Counted from the first letter of the stretch, positions 1 to 10,900 are shown. The stretch: DNA of 64,000 nt from Candidatus Gastranaerophilales bacterium (GCA_947624645.1 CANQLG010000002.1:1-64000); one strand, 5' to 3'. Notes: a model not told the origin generated them from the sequence alone. A program made the numbers and translations.

Positions 1-48
1 AAAGAGAAGAAAGACTATAAAAATTTGCTTCTCCTCTTCTTTTTTATC
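1..48 (+). terminator. Imperfect hairpin with T-run
   Basis: A purine-rich stretch at 3-13 can pair imperfectly with the pyrimidine-rich stretch at 29-40, followed by six T on the + strand. It probably terminates a gene lying before the window. The stem is interrupted, so this is a weak call. Confidence 0.35.
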
Positions 49-102
49 TATTTACTGTAAAATTGTATATAGTTACCTAAATTAATTATCCTCATAAAAA
101 AA

Positions 103-173
103 CTCCCCCTCAAGGATTCGAACCTCGATAGCAACATCCAGAGTGTTGCGTCCTACCATTAGACGAAAGGGGA
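103..173 (-). tRNA. tRNA-Gln (anticodon CUG)
   Basis: Read on the minus strand, the segment folds into a full cloverleaf of 71 nt. The seven-base acceptor stem starts TCCCCTT and pairs with AGGGGGA. The anticodon stem CAACA/TGTTG encloses the loop CTCTGGA, so positions 34-36 read CTG. The T arm contains GGTTCGAATCC and the discriminator base is G. CCA is not encoded. The anticodon reads CAG, glutamine; discriminator G fits tRNA-Gln. Confidence 0.93.
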
Positions 174-210
174 TTATATCTTTATTCTAATACAAAAATA
201 TTTTTTGTGA

Positions 211-2970
211 CTATTTTATTTTTTTCAGTGAAGAAATGAAATTATTGTGTTCCACATCTCCGTCTACTTTTGTTAAAAATACCTGACAGTCCTTTTCATC
301 AGCTTCAATATCAGGAAGCTGCTCAAGTTCTGCCGAATAATAATTAGCATCATTTCTGCTGTTCAACGGTAATCTGTTTGCCAGCGCGTTTAATGAAATA
401 TTCCTTAAAATTCCGCCAAATCCTTTTCTTTTATTGCTGAATTTTGTATATATCCTCAATATAGCATCACTGTTTTCCAAATCATAACGCCCTATTATAA
501 ATGCACTTAATTGCGGTGAGTATGATTTTATTTTTAATAATTCTATTACGTTATTTTTTATTATCAAATCACCTTCTATTTTGTCAAAATTACCCTCGGG
601 TATATTTACTATATCAGCAAACATCCCCGGGCTTAGCATTGCTATCGGGTTTCTGAATAGTGATGCAAATTTCAATACATATTCTACCAAGCCGATTTTT
701 TGTATGGTTCCGTCTTTGACTATAAATTTAATTTTCCCGTTTAATTTTAAACTTTCATCGGTGCTGATATCAATTAATCCGCTGGCTTTACCTGAGATCT
801 CTCTTTTTAAATTAAGTATTGCAGTTGACATAAGGTCTGAATTTACATCTTTTATTCCGAGTTTTATATTATATTTTTGATTTTTTAAATCACAGTTCAC
901 TTTTGCACTGGAGTGACCTTCCGCTATTTCAAATCGATTGGAATAAAGATTAAATATACTGTTTTTATCAAGTGACATGTTGGCAGTTACATCTTTAAAG
1001 TTTATTTCTTTATAAGACCCTTTATTTATATTCAATTGAGCTTTTTCTATTATTAAATTGGCTAAATCGAATGTTTGTGCGGGTTGTGCATTCTCATCAT
1101 CTTCTTCACTGCTATCATACGATGCAGGCTGAACAGGGGCTTGAAACGCTTTCATTAATCTTTCAACATTTACTTCATCAAGAGTTAAATTTGTTTCTTT
1201 TATTACTATCGGAAATTTAATAGCATTCAAAATATGTCCGTCAAAAGTGTATAAGCTTCTTCTGAATCTGCCTGCTGCATCTATATTAATCATATTATTG
1301 TTTGTAGTTATTTCGCCTTGCTTTATCATCATTCTTTGAGAGGGGATACGGATATTCTCTGCATACATGTTACCTGATAATACAGGATATTCTCCGTTAT
1401 CGGTCATGTGCATAGTTCCTGAAAACTTTCCGCCTTTAAATATTCTTTGTGATATTAAAACATTTAAAAACTCACTTGGAAGCGGTTTAGGAATATCAAA
1501 ACCTATATCTTTAATTTTTCCTGTTACAATATTTATATTCCCGTCAAGAGTCAATATAGGTTTAATGCCTTTACTTTCTCTTGTTAATTCTTTTGCTATA
1601 TAGTATTTTATTGATTCTATATTAAGATTGCTGCCCCTGAGATGTAAATCGGCTTTTAATGCTCTATCATATGTCTTAGGGCTTAAACTTGAACCTGCTA
1701 CAAGAATATCATTCCCTTGTCCGATTTTTCCCATTAATGTTATATCCATATCGGAATTTTTTGAATCTATAATTATCTTAGATGGAGCTTCTCCTACTAA
1801 AGTCAACGGTACCATTGCCGTTTTTGATAAATATTTTTCCATAAAATCATTTGTCAAAATCACATGCATCTGTATATGGGTATCTAATGTTTTCAGATAA
1901 TCCTTTATACTGCCTTCAAAATCAAATGTGTTATACTTTTTATTATCATAAAATCCTTTAAAATTTTTTAACGTAATATCATTGCCTTTAAGAATAACAG
2001 AGCCTCTATTAATCATAAAAGGCAGATTATTTAAAGGGATTAACTTTGCGCTTATTCTGTTAAAATCAATATTCCCTGATATACCTTGTTTATTTAATAC
2101 TAAGTTTAAATCAAAATCGCCGTTTAAGTCTTTTAAGACCGCAAGGGATTCTTTTACATTATTTTCAACAATGTTTGTTTCCAATAATTTAATAATATCG
2201 GGAATAAAAAATCTTTTTGCGTATATATTTATTTCATAGTCATTTTTATCAGCTTCGGCATTAAAATATAATTTCGATTTGTTAATAATTAAAGGACAAT
2301 TTTTAACATATATATGGTTATTCTCTATTTCAACTTTATAATCATCTTTTGTCGCAACATTTACGGTTTTATTGTTTTTTATAATATCTGCATTAATGTC
2401 AAAATGAATAACTTTCCCAATTCTTTTAGAATATTGTATAATATTCAGGTTATTAGCTTTTAATTCAATTTTTGTCTCAGGGTTGATATTGTATATAATA
2501 AAACTTTTTTTTAGACAAAGTGTTGAGTCAAACAAATCAAAAGTCCAATCGGACTTCTTTTTTTTATTATCTTTATTATCGGAAGGGAAACACTCCAATA
2601 ATTTGTTGACATCAGCAAAAATATTATCAGCACCTAAATGTTTAACAATAATAACTTTATTTAAAATTTTGCTGACGGATATTTGAGTATCAAGTTTTGA
2701 AATCTGCAATATATTTTCGTTGTTTTTATTGACGGAAATATTATCAAGAAAGAAAAATACATCACCCGATAAATTTGTCATCATTTTGGGATTTTCTATA
2801 TTAACATCAAGTCCCAGATACTTATTTGCAATTTTTTCGGCTGTTATTATTACTTTTTGATTGGATACGGCAGACGGAATTATTTTTATATAGAATAAAC
2901 TTGCCGCCCCTATTCCCAATATGGCTGTAACTATAAGTATAAAAATTGTTTTCATACATAAATTTTTCAT
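211..2970 (-). CDS. AsmA-like envelope protein
   Basis: A 919-residue protein with one N-terminal membrane segment (about residues 7-28) followed by a long, beta-rich, asparagine- and lysine-rich body, the layout of AsmA/TamB-like proteins that are anchored in the inner membrane and project into the periplasm. Family members are linked to outer-membrane assembly or lipid transport. An acidic linker (EEDDEN) lies near residue 625 and an AsmA C-terminal-type region follows. The end carries LPDIEADEKDCQVF followed by KVDGD, which recurs in the 871-residue neighbour at 3864-6479, so the two are paralogues. GGAG lies seven bases before the chosen ATG. The substrate is unknown. Confidence 0.75.
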   Translation of the reverse strand: MKNLCMKTIFILIVTAILGIGAASLFYIKIIPSAVSNQKVIITAEKIANKYLGLDVNIENPKMMTNLSGDVFFFLDNISVNKNNENILQISKLDTQISVSKILNKVIIVKHLGADNIFADVNKLLECFPSDNKDNKKKKSDWTFDLFDSTLCLKKSFIIYNINPETKIELKANNLNIIQYSKRIGKVIHFDINADIIKNNKTVNVATKDDYKVEIENNHIYVKNCPLIINKSKLYFNAEADKNDYEINIYAKRFFIPDIIKLLETNIVENNVKESLAVLKDLNGDFDLNLVLNKQGISGNIDFNRISAKLIPLNNLPFMINRGSVILKGNDITLKNFKGFYDNKKYNTFDFEGSIKDYLKTLDTHIQMHVILTNDFMEKYLSKTAMVPLTLVGEAPSKIIIDSKNSDMDITLMGKIGQGNDILVAGSSLSPKTYDRALKADLHLRGSNLNIESIKYYIAKELTRESKGIKPILTLDGNINIVTGKIKDIGFDIPKPLPSEFLNVLISQRIFKGGKFSGTMHMTDNGEYPVLSGNMYAENIRIPSQRMMIKQGEITTNNNMINIDAAGRFRRSLYTFDGHILNAIKFPIVIKETNLTLDEVNVERLMKAFQAPVQPASYDSSEEDDENAQPAQTFDLANLIIEKAQLNINKGSYKEINFKDVTANMSLDKNSIFNLYSNRFEIAEGHSSAKVNCDLKNQKYNIKLGIKDVNSDLMSTAILNLKREISGKASGLIDISTDESLKLNGKIKFIVKDGTIQKIGLVEYVLKFASLFRNPIAMLSPGMFADIVNIPEGNFDKIEGDLIIKNNVIELLKIKSYSPQLSAFIIGRYDLENSDAILRIYTKFSNKRKGFGGILRNISLNALANRLPLNSRNDANYYSAELEQLPDIEADEKDCQVFLTKVDGDVEHNNFISSLKKIK

Positions 2971-2980
2971 TATAACTCCA

Positions 2981-2996
2981 TGATATAATAAAATTA
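2981..2996 (+). promoter_or_regulatory. Extended -10 promoter giving a leaderless mRNA
   Basis: TGATATAAT at 2981-2989 is a perfect extended -10 (TGnTATAAT). Exactly six bases separate it from the ATG at 2996, so the expected start of transcription is the A of the start codon. There is no Shine-Dalgarno sequence. Confidence 0.6.
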
Positions 2997-3862
2997 TGAA
3001 AAAGTTATTATACTTAATAAGTTTTATTTTATTTTTTCAGCATTCTGTATTAGCCGAACAGACAATATTCAGCGAGAAAAATAAGTTCGGAATAAAAGAT
3101 GAACAGCAGAATATTATAGCTGATGCTAAATATAATAAAATAATCCGTTTGGGAGAAAAAGGTTATATAGTTCAAAAGAAATCTCGCTTCGGCATAATGG
3201 ATTTGTGCGGAAATATTGTTGTTCCCATAAAATACAGGCATGCAGAAAGAGTACTGGGTAAATATGTAAAACTTGGTAATTATGGTGATTACGGCTTATA
3301 TGATGAAACGGGATTTGCTGTTTTGCCTCCTGTTTATGATTCTATTGACCTATTGTTTGGCGGTATGCTGTTAACATACGATAATTACAAATATGGAGTT
3401 TCCGATTTTAACGGAAAAATGCTGTTAGATAACATTTTTGAAGATATTTATATGCCAAAACCCAATGTTATGAGGCTTGAGTATAAAGGACAGTGGTATG
3501 AAATAGAAAAAGTTTCTTCTGCTACTCTTACTTTGCCGAACGATTATAAAACCATTGCACAAAACTCAGAGTTTAAAGTTACAAATTTAGTTGTTAATAC
3601 CGGCGTTGCATCGGGATATTCCGTTTTAACTTTTACTGATTATCTTATAAAATTAATATCCTCCATATCCCCTGCGCATGAACAAACAATTGATCAATTG
3701 ATGTTATCACAAGGCGCAGAAACAGTTAATATATTCATTAAACTTACTTGGCTGCCTATGTATCCCGTTAATTTTGCAAGAAATTATTACAGAAATGTAA
3801 GAAACCCATATAACGGACCTTTATCTGATGTAAGATACAGATTAAAATCAAAATTGAAGTAA
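2996..3862 (+). CDS. WG-repeat protein, secreted
   Basis: A 288-residue protein. Residues 1-20 form a clear signal peptide ending VLA-EQ. About four WG-type repeats follow in residues 25-170, each with a core like KFGIKDEQQNI, RFGIMDLCGNI, DYGLYDETGF or KYGVSDFNGK. WG repeats form beta-propeller-like or solenoid folds of unclear function and are common in surface proteins. The C-terminal 110 residues have no repeat I recognise. The gene lies between two AsmA-like genes on the opposite strand; 25 bp separate its start from the divergent AsmA-like gene, and its end is one base from the other. Translation appears leaderless. A periplasmic or surface location is inferred. Confidence 0.75.
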   Translation: MKKLLYLISFILFFQHSVLAEQTIFSEKNKFGIKDEQQNIIADAKYNKIIRLGEKGYIVQKKSRFGIMDLCGNIVVPIKYRHAERVLGKYVKLGNYGDYGLYDETGFAVLPPVYDSIDLLFGGMLLTYDNYKYGVSDFNGKMLLDNIFEDIYMPKPNVMRLEYKGQWYEIEKVSSATLTLPNDYKTIAQNSEFKVTNLVVNTGVASGYSVLTFTDYLIKLISSISPAHEQTIDQLMLSQGAETVNIFIKLTWLPMYPVNFARNYYRNVRNPYNGPLSDVRYRLKSKLK

Positions 3863-3863
3863 T

Positions 3864-6479
3864 TTATTCGATATTTTTAAGTTCTACAAACAAATCCTTT
3901 TTATTGAGATCGCCCTTTACATTTACCCTGAATGCACATTCTTCCTCTTTGTTTGCCTCAATTTTAGGTACTTCTGCAAGTTTCTTTTTGTATATTTCGT
4001 AAGTATTTTCCGGTTTAAAGGTGAATCTTAATATCCAAGACAAGGGTACAAATAGTATTTTTACTCTTCTGACCTGCTCTTTATTGTATTTACCCAGTAA
4101 TTCAAGGGCTCCGTTTTCTTTTACAATATTGTAATTTCCCTCAATTAATAATGATAAATATTTTTGTGAGGAGGTTATTTTTACGTTTTTTAAGTCATGA
4201 TTATCAAGCAAAAATTTACCTTCTATATCGGAACTTAGTGCTTTCATATTTTTTATATCTATATTAACTATATCGGATACTTTAAATTTTATCGGACGTT
4301 TAATTTTTCTTGATTTTTTTATCATAAACTCCGTACTTCCAAGCTGGGGCAAATAACCGTTCTTTATTGAAAATTTAGCTGTTGCATATATATTATTTAG
4401 TCCGTTTTTAAAGTTTGCATTTAAAGAAGCATTTGCTATCCCTTGTATTTGGTTAGGCAAATTAAATACTACATCTGCTACCGTATTAGAATCTATATTT
4501 TGTGCATTAAAATCGATTTTTGCATCTTGATTTTGAATATTATATCTTCCGTTTGCACTCAACTTCCCTTTTGCAAAATTGGCATTCGGCATGGAAAATT
4601 TGAATATATTGTTAACTAAACTTCCATTTATAAGTATATTGGTTATTTCTATTCTGTTTCTTTTTATTTTGTTCAGCCTAATATCCCATTTATCAATATC
4701 TAAATCAATTTCTTGCGCTTCCTGAACTATATCAATATTTGAAGATTTTTTTGTATTGGCTTTTGGTTTATCAATTATAAATTCATCAAGAAATAAAAAC
4801 ATTTTGTAGATTTTAATTTTATCGGATATTTCATTTTTTGCTTCAAAAGCACAATTGAACGGTGATTTTTTATATGTACCTTCTGCAATAATATTTATTA
4901 TCTTTGATGAAGCATTGACCTGCGCTTCTTTTATAAAAAAGTTTTTGAAATGAGATTCTTTTATTGTAAAAATTCCTGTTGCCAATTTTTTATTAAAGTC
5001 ATATTTTAAGTCGCCCGAAAAATATCCGCCCGTTATATAGCGTTTAAGTGAGCCTATTACTGATACGGGTGCTTGAGTTTTTGTTCTGCAAGTCATATAT
5101 TCGGGTTTAAAATGTCCGTTTTTCTTTATGAATAATCCGTCTCCCAGTATTATATTATCCGTTCCCGTTTCATTTAATACGGAATAATCATAGTGCGTTA
5201 TATGTAATTTATCAGTTTCTTTTAATGTGTTAACGGACAAACTTCGAGTTCTATCGGTCAATCCCAGATTTGTGTTCTTATATTTTAAATCCGAATTTTG
5301 GTCGATTTTTAAAAGATAGTCTACAAAAATTTGTTTATTATGGATTTTATAGTTAACTTTTGCATTTAATTTACCTGTAATAGTTAAATCTTTTATATAT
5401 TTGTCGGCAATTTTATCGGTTAAATCGGCACTGACACTTCCTTGTATTGTTTGTTCGGGACTTTTAAGTTTATCCAGCGCAAATGTCAGTAATACATTTT
5501 CACCGCCCAGTGTGCCGTATGACTTCGCTCTTATTGATTTTTCATTAAAATTGAATACAAATTTTTTGAATAATACGGGTACGTCAAACAGTACTGTTTT
5601 TGCACTCAAATTATTTAAAACACATTTTCCGTATATTCCCGTTTCTTTTATCTGCATATCAATATCGGCTAATCCGGAATAGTTGTCAAAATTTTCCCAA
5701 AATACTTTATCTTTTTTCTTGAACTTTTGAAAATATACTAAAGTTTTTTCTATATCATATACAGGGATAGCGTTTCCTTTGATTGTAAAATCTACTTTTT
5801 TGTTATCGTCAATTAGTTTGCCGTCGATTTTTAAATCGGATGTACCGATTTCTATCTGCATATTCTTAGCATATAAAGCGTTATTATCTATATACAAATA
5901 TCCTTTTTGCCCGATATTTACAAGATTCATTAATAAATCTGACATAATTTCAGCTTCAAAAGTACAATATGTTTTATTGTCTGCCTGATTTATCACTGCA
6001 ACTTTATTGAGAGTTATAAATGTACTGTTTATTCCTTTTTCTGCCCATATCTCCGCCTGATTTATATCAATTTCGGGTATGGTTTTTATCCTGAACTCAG
6101 AGGCTTTTTTATTCTTATTTTTATTCAGTATGTTTTTAAACCCTTTTTCATTTATGAAAATATAATCAATATTGAGCTTTTTTATTTTAAACCCTTTTAA
6201 ATCATAAGAGATGTATAATTTTTTTGCAGTTAATATTTCATTATTATTTTCAGCGAAATAAACTTTTTCTGCGCCTATACTCAATGACAAATCCGGTTTT
6301 GTTATTAATTTTACATTATCAAGTTTAGAAGAAATACCGGTTTTTTTTAAAATTGTTTTTTCAATTTTGTTTATTATTCTCGGAGAATTGAAAACTTTAG
6401 GTAATATATACAAAAAAGATGCATATATGATTACCAAAAATAATATAATATACAAAATTAACAGTCTTATTAGTTTCAT
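3864..6479 (-). CDS. AsmA-like envelope protein (paralogue)
   Basis: An 871-residue protein with a single N-terminal membrane helix (about residues 4-27) and a long periplasmic beta-rich body, the AsmA-like layout. Its C-terminus (VPKIEANKEEECAF, then VKGDL) matches the end of the 919-residue protein at 211-2970. The two genes are transcribed in the same direction with the WG-repeat gene inserted between them on the other strand. It starts about 50 bp after rpoD, behind the rpoD terminator. No Shine-Dalgarno is visible and TATAGT lies directly before the ATG. The likely role is in envelope or lipid homeostasis, by family only. Confidence 0.72.
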   Translation of the reverse strand: MKLIRLLILYIILFLVIIYASFLYILPKVFNSPRIINKIEKTILKKTGISSKLDNVKLITKPDLSLSIGAEKVYFAENNNEILTAKKLYISYDLKGFKIKKLNIDYIFINEKGFKNILNKNKNKKASEFRIKTIPEIDINQAEIWAEKGINSTFITLNKVAVINQADNKTYCTFEAEIMSDLLMNLVNIGQKGYLYIDNNALYAKNMQIEIGTSDLKIDGKLIDDNKKVDFTIKGNAIPVYDIEKTLVYFQKFKKKDKVFWENFDNYSGLADIDMQIKETGIYGKCVLNNLSAKTVLFDVPVLFKKFVFNFNEKSIRAKSYGTLGGENVLLTFALDKLKSPEQTIQGSVSADLTDKIADKYIKDLTITGKLNAKVNYKIHNKQIFVDYLLKIDQNSDLKYKNTNLGLTDRTRSLSVNTLKETDKLHITHYDYSVLNETGTDNIILGDGLFIKKNGHFKPEYMTCRTKTQAPVSVIGSLKRYITGGYFSGDLKYDFNKKLATGIFTIKESHFKNFFIKEAQVNASSKIINIIAEGTYKKSPFNCAFEAKNEISDKIKIYKMFLFLDEFIIDKPKANTKKSSNIDIVQEAQEIDLDIDKWDIRLNKIKRNRIEITNILINGSLVNNIFKFSMPNANFAKGKLSANGRYNIQNQDAKIDFNAQNIDSNTVADVVFNLPNQIQGIANASLNANFKNGLNNIYATAKFSIKNGYLPQLGSTEFMIKKSRKIKRPIKFKVSDIVNIDIKNMKALSSDIEGKFLLDNHDLKNVKITSSQKYLSLLIEGNYNIVKENGALELLGKYNKEQVRRVKILFVPLSWILRFTFKPENTYEIYKKKLAEVPKIEANKEEECAFRVNVKGDLNKKDLFVELKNIE

Positions 6480-6497
6480 TACTATAATGATACTACA

Positions 6498-6528
6498 AAA
6501 AAGAGGAACTTTATCGTTCCTCTTTTTT
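6498..6528 (-). terminator. rpoD terminator
   Basis: A nine-base stem, AAGAGGAAC/GTTCCTCTT, with a six-base loop is followed on the minus strand by a T-run. It lies immediately after the rpoD stop codon and before the AsmA-like gene. Confidence 0.85.
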
Positions 6529-6530
6529 TA

Positions 6531-7643
6531 TTAAACTTCGATATATTCTTTTAATCGTTTGCTTCTGTTTGGATGTCTTAACTTTCTCAAAGCCTTAGCT
6601 TCAATCTGTCTGATACGTTCACGAGTAACACCGAATAATTGACCTACTTCTTCCAAAGTTCTTTGTCTGCCGTCATCCATACCGAATCTTAAACGAAGAA
6701 CATCTCTTTCTCTTGGAGATAAACCGCTTAATACTTCAGCTAAGTCTTCTCTTAATAATTCTTGCGCAACGGTTTTAACCGGAGCATCGGCATCTTTATC
6801 TTCGATAAAATCACCCAATCTTGAATCTTCTTCTTTTCCGATAGGAGTTTCAAGCGATAAAGGCTCTTGTGCTACTTTAATAATTTCTCTTAATTTCGGA
6901 ACAGAGATATTCATTTCAACCGCAAGCTCTTCTTCCGTTGGTTTTCTTGAAAGTTCTTGTGCAAGTTTTCTTGTTACTTTCTTTAATTTATTAATGGTTT
7001 CAACCATGTGAACAGGGATTCTTATTGTTCTTGCCTGATCGGCAATAGCACGGGTAATAGCTTGTCTTATCCACCAAGTTGCATAGGTTGAAAACTTATA
7101 GCCTCTTTCGTGGTCAAACTTTTCCGCAGCTCTGATTAAACCTAAATTTCCTTCTTGTATAAGATCTAAAAACAGCATGCCTCTGCCTACATATTTTTTA
7201 GCTATACTTACAACGAGTCTTAAGTTTGCTTGAACAAGTTTTCTTTTCGCTATAACACCGGCATTTCCGCCTTGGATAATTTTTTTTGCCAAATCAATTT
7301 CCTGTTCGGCGGTTAATAATTTGATACGCCCGATTTCTCTTAAATACATTCTTACGGGATCATCAAATGATATTCCCTTTTGAAGCAGAGCATCAGTTAA
7401 TGATTCATCATCATCATCTTCTTCTTCCTCGGTTAAATCAGCGGAGAATAAATCCTCGTTCTCCATCGTGTCTATAATTTTATTTCGTTCGGAATTGATT
7501 ATAACGTCCATTCCGTCTCGGCTTATTGAATCGGGTTCTGTCATTAATAATATACCGGAAGACTCATTTTGCTCAGTTTCCATTGCTTCATCTTCATCCA
7601 TTATTCCGACTACCGATAAATCTGATATTTTCTTTTTGCTCAT
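6531..7643 (-). CDS. rpoD: Housekeeping RNA polymerase sigma factor (sigma-70 group 1)
   Basis: A 370-residue primary sigma factor. An acidic N-terminal stretch (residues 71-80, EEEEDDDD) precedes region 1.2 ([14 protein letters not shown], 94-107). Region 2 runs from about 135 to 210 and contains [12 protein letters not shown] and [13 protein letters not shown]. Region 3 is at about 215-290. Region 4 (312-362) has the helix-turn-helix [18 protein letters not shown] that reads the -35 element. The long group-1 N-terminal region of proteobacterial RpoD is absent, and the size and region 1.2 resemble cyanobacterial SigA. It is the third gene of dgt-dnaG-rpoD, five bases after dnaG. Confidence 0.97.
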   Translation of the reverse strand: MSKKKISDLSVVGIMDEDEAMETEQNESSGILLMTEPDSISRDGMDVIINSERNKIIDTMENEDLFSADLTEEEEDDDDESLTDALLQKGISFDDPVRMYLREIGRIKLLTAEQEIDLAKKIIQGGNAGVIAKRKLVQANLRLVVSIAKKYVGRGMLFLDLIQEGNLGLIRAAEKFDHERGYKFSTYATWWIRQAITRAIADQARTIRIPVHMVETINKLKKVTRKLAQELSRKPTEEELAVEMNISVPKLREIIKVAQEPLSLETPIGKEEDSRLGDFIEDKDADAPVKTVAQELLREDLAEVLSGLSPRERDVLRLRFGMDDGRQRTLEEVGQLFGVTRERIRQIEAKALRKLRHPNRSKRLKEYIEV

Positions 7644-7648
7644 GAATG

Positions 7649-9532
7649 TTATTCTCCGATTGTTTGTTTCTTTTTAATCTTTTCTCTTAATTGCATTTGA
7701 AATTGCATTGATTCAACGTCATCATCATTTAATTTCTTGTATTTTGAAGCAAGTTCTTTCTTTTCACATTCACTATGATACTGTTCAATCTTTGCTTTAT
7801 TCTCTTGGACAGCCGCTTTATAATCCCTTTCGGAAAGGTTTTTAAAACTGTCTGCTATATATATTAAATCTGTTATTACATCCTTTAACTCATTATCCTC
7901 AGCAAATTGGCTATACAGGGCTTGTATTAATTTTTCCACATCATTATTTACCTGATATAACAATTTGTCAATTGCTTCTTTGATAATAATTAAATTTTTA
8001 TCTATAAATTTAACATTTTTTATATTTTCCAAGAGATAGTTTATGGCGTTTTTATTTACATCAGCTAAAAACAGGGATAATAAATTTTTTTGTGCTTTTT
8101 CACAAAAATTTGAAGATTTTGTTACAATTCCCGAATATGTCGTATTTATAGTATTTTGCAAGGACTTACTTTTGTTTACCTCCCTAATCAAAGCTTTTTC
8201 ATCAATGTCTATTCTGTCGGAAATAAGCTTTATATATTCATTTTGAACTATATTATTCGGAATTTCCTCAATTAAAGGCATGATTTTTTTTACCAAAGCT
8301 AACTTATCTGTTGGAGAAAAATCGGGTTTATAATCTTTCAATGCTTGCTCAAGTTCAAAATCTAACAATAACGGAGCTTGTTTTATATAGTTTTTATATT
8401 GTTCAATTCCATATTCCCTGATGTATTCATCGGGATCTTTACTGTCAAACGGTGCTATTACTCTTATTTCACATGTATATTTATCGTCAGACAATGAAGA
8501 ATATGCTTGGTCAAACATTTTGATATTTCCTAACCCCGTAAATGCTTCTTTAATTACGTCAGTACTTCTTTTTGTGGCTTTTAATCCCGCACTGTCTGTA
8601 TCAAATGCCAAATATATTTTTCTTGATTTTGAATATTTTGCAATAAGCCTTACATGGTCAACTGTTAATGCCGTTCCGCAAGATGCCACGGCATTTTTCA
8701 AGCCTGCAGCTTGTGCTGATATTACGTCAAAATAACCCTCCATTATTACAACATAGTCTTCTTTTACCATGCTCTCTTTTGCTACATTTATTCCGTACAG
8801 GGTTCTGCTTTTATTATATAAAACGGTATCGGGAGAATTCAGATATTTTGGATTTTGATTAGATTCTATTGCTCTTGCTCCAAAAGCTATTACGGTTCCC
8901 GAATCATCTTTTATCGGTATCATTATCCTGTGCCTGAATCTGTCTATAACTTCATCTTTTTCATTTTTTACAGTTAAGCCTGCTTTTTCAAATATTATGG
9001 GTGTATATTTGGCTTTGAATTCTTTTTGAAGCTCACTATATCCTTTTAAAGAATATCCTATTTTATATTCATCTATTATTTCTCTTGTAATTCCCCGTTT
9101 TTCAAGATATTCAAGTGCATTTTTTGCTTCAGGCAGCGTTAAAAGATTGTTATAATAATATTCACACGATTTATTAAGTAAATCTTTAACTTGTTGTTTT
9201 TCTTCACTGTATTGTTTTGAATTTCCGCTTGTTTGAGGTAATTCAATTCCGAATTGCTGCGCTAAATCTCTTATGACTTCAGAAAAAGTCTGGTTATTTA
9301 TTTTCATCAAAAAAGTAATGGCATCTCCGCCTTCTCCGCAGCCGAAACATTTAAATATTCCTTTTTGCGGATTTACGCAAAAAGATGGTGTTTTTTCATT
9401 ATGAAACGGACAGCAGCCCCAGTAATTAGCTCCTCGCTTCTTTAATACTACTCTCGATTGGATTACATCCAGTATATCTATTCGGCTTCTTATTTCGTCT
9501 ATTGCTTCATTGTATGTTCTTGCTTGTACCAT
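7649..9532 (-). CDS. dnaG: DNA primase
   Basis: A 627-residue DnaG primase that makes RNA primers at the replication fork. The CHC2 zinc-binding module is at residues 41-65 (C41, H44, C62, C65). The central RNA polymerase domain contains GFGARAIE-type motifs near 218, and a Toprim region with EGYFDV and DTDSAG follows at about 265-320. A helical C-terminal part fits the helicase-interaction domain. Its ATG follows the dgt stop codon with no intervening base, and rpoD starts five bases after its stop, so translation is probably coupled. The usual macromolecular-synthesis operon gene rpsU is not present here. Confidence 0.97.
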   Translation of the reverse strand: MVQARTYNEAIDEIRSRIDILDVIQSRVVLKKRGANYWGCCPFHNEKTPSFCVNPQKGIFKCFGCGEGGDAITFLMKINNQTFSEVIRDLAQQFGIELPQTSGNSKQYSEEKQQVKDLLNKSCEYYYNNLLTLPEAKNALEYLEKRGITREIIDEYKIGYSLKGYSELQKEFKAKYTPIIFEKAGLTVKNEKDEVIDRFRHRIMIPIKDDSGTVIAFGARAIESNQNPKYLNSPDTVLYNKSRTLYGINVAKESMVKEDYVVIMEGYFDVISAQAAGLKNAVASCGTALTVDHVRLIAKYSKSRKIYLAFDTDSAGLKATKRSTDVIKEAFTGLGNIKMFDQAYSSLSDDKYTCEIRVIAPFDSKDPDEYIREYGIEQYKNYIKQAPLLLDFELEQALKDYKPDFSPTDKLALVKKIMPLIEEIPNNIVQNEYIKLISDRIDIDEKALIREVNKSKSLQNTINTTYSGIVTKSSNFCEKAQKNLLSLFLADVNKNAINYLLENIKNVKFIDKNLIIIKEAIDKLLYQVNNDVEKLIQALYSQFAEDNELKDVITDLIYIADSFKNLSERDYKAAVQENKAKIEQYHSECEKKELASKYKKLNDDDVESMQFQMQLREKIKKKQTIGE

Positions 9533-10570
9533 CTATTTTTTTAGTCCGTTCATTTTGGCAAGTTTATATAAAAATTCGTCATTCCGTTTTTGTATCAAGG
9601 GTACGGGTAAAAATATTTCTTCGTATCTTATCAATACGTATCTGTCAGTCATGCCAGAAACGTAATCGCAGGTTGTCTGCATAATTTCTTTTTCACTTGA
9701 TGAGGGATAAAGCATTTTTAATTCATTGCAATAATATTCAAATAATCTTTTTATTACATTTTGTGCTTTATCTTCTTCCTGTTTTGCGGGTGAATTATTA
9801 TAAACGTGTTCAAACATCCATTTTCTAAGATTTATAAATTGTTTAAAACATTCATCCGACATTAATATTTTATCTTTTCCAAAACTGTTTTCCACAATAT
9901 CGTTGACAAGTTTTGTAATTCTGATTCGGTTTGTAGCGGAAAAATATTCAAGACTTTCTTTCGGAATATCATCCGTGCAAATTATTCCGGCCCTCAGTGC
10001 ATCTTGAATATCATGGTTAATATATGCAATTTTGTCTGAGATTCTTACTACTTGTCCTTCTAGAGTTGACGGCGTATAATCATAAGAATGATTTAATATC
10101 CCGTCAAGAGTTTCTGCTGTAAGGTTTAAATCTTCAATAAATTCTACTACCCGAACGCTTTGTTCGTTGTGTTTATATCCGTCAGGCATAAGCTCATTTA
10201 ATACACGTTCTCCGCTATGCCCAAACGGTGTATGACCCAAATCATGACCTAAAGCTATTGCTTCGGTTAAATCTTCATTTAAATCCAATGCTCTTGATAT
10301 CGTTCGTGCTATTTGCGATACTTCAAGAGTATGTGTCATTCTTGTTCTAAAATGGTCATCATATGGAGAAAAGAAAACTTGAGTTTTGTGTTTTAAACGT
10401 CTGAATGCTTTTGAGTGCAGTATTCTATCTCTATCCCTTTGATATTCCGTTCTAAGGGTGCAAGGCTCTTCATATCTTTTCCTACCTTTGGTATTTCTGC
10501 TTTTTGAAGCCAAAGGAGATAAATATAAAAGTTCCCTATCTTCTATTTTTTCTCTTACGGTTTTATTCAT
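9533..10570 (-). CDS. dgt: dGTPase-like HD-domain triphosphohydrolase
   Basis: A 345-residue protein of the deoxyguanosinetriphosphate triphosphohydrolase-like family, which removes triphosphate from dNTPs. The HD metal-binding residues are visible as RMTHTLEV (H80), GHDLGH (H109, D110) and a later aspartate in VRISDKIAYINHD. A dgt-like gene directly before dnaG is a familiar arrangement and suggests control of the dNTP pool during replication. The start has GGATGAGGG a few bases upstream, with TATAAA further upstream. The true nucleotide specificity cannot be read from sequence. Confidence 0.9.
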   Translation of the reverse strand: MNKTVREKIEDRELLYLSPLASKSRNTKGRKRYEEPCTLRTEYQRDRDRILHSKAFRRLKHKTQVFFSPYDDHFRTRMTHTLEVSQIARTISRALDLNEDLTEAIALGHDLGHTPFGHSGERVLNELMPDGYKHNEQSVRVVEFIEDLNLTAETLDGILNHSYDYTPSTLEGQVVRISDKIAYINHDIQDALRAGIICTDDIPKESLEYFSATNRIRITKLVNDIVENSFGKDKILMSDECFKQFINLRKWMFEHVYNNSPAKQEEDKAQNVIKRLFEYYCNELKMLYPSSSEKEIMQTTCDYVSGMTDRYVLIRYEEIFLPVPLIQKRNDEFLYKLAKMNGLKK

Positions 10571-10708
10571 ATACCCTCATCCTTTTTTATTTTATAACAA
10601 ATAATATGCTTTTTTTTATTTTGTAAATATAATGTTAAACAGGTACTTGATTATTAGTTTTTTTTCTTATATCATCAAGCTAAGATAATTAGTTGAAAGG
10701 AATAAAAA

Positions 10709-10900
10709 ATGTCAGTTGAATGCGCAATATGCGGTAAAAAACCATTGAAAGCAGCTAAACTTTCATTCTCTCATAAACATCATGTATATAGACAAAGTCC
10801 TAATTTACAATCCGTAAAAATTAATGATAACGGAACCATAAAAAGAGTTAAAGTTTGTACATCTTGTTTAAGAGCAGGTAAAGTACAAAGAGCTGTTTAA
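10709..10900 (+). CDS. rpmB: Ribosomal protein bL28
   Basis: A 63-residue large-subunit ribosomal protein. It begins MSVECAICGKKP and ends in KVCTSCLRAGKV, so both CxxC pairs are kept (C6, C9 and the C-terminal pair), giving the zinc-binding form of bL28. It has a good Shine-Dalgarno sequence (GAAAGGA) and is a monocistronic unit closed by a strong terminator. Confidence 0.95.
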   Translation: MSVECAICGKKPLKAAKLSFSHKHHVYRQSPNLQSVKINDNGTIKRVKVCTSCLRAGKVQRAV

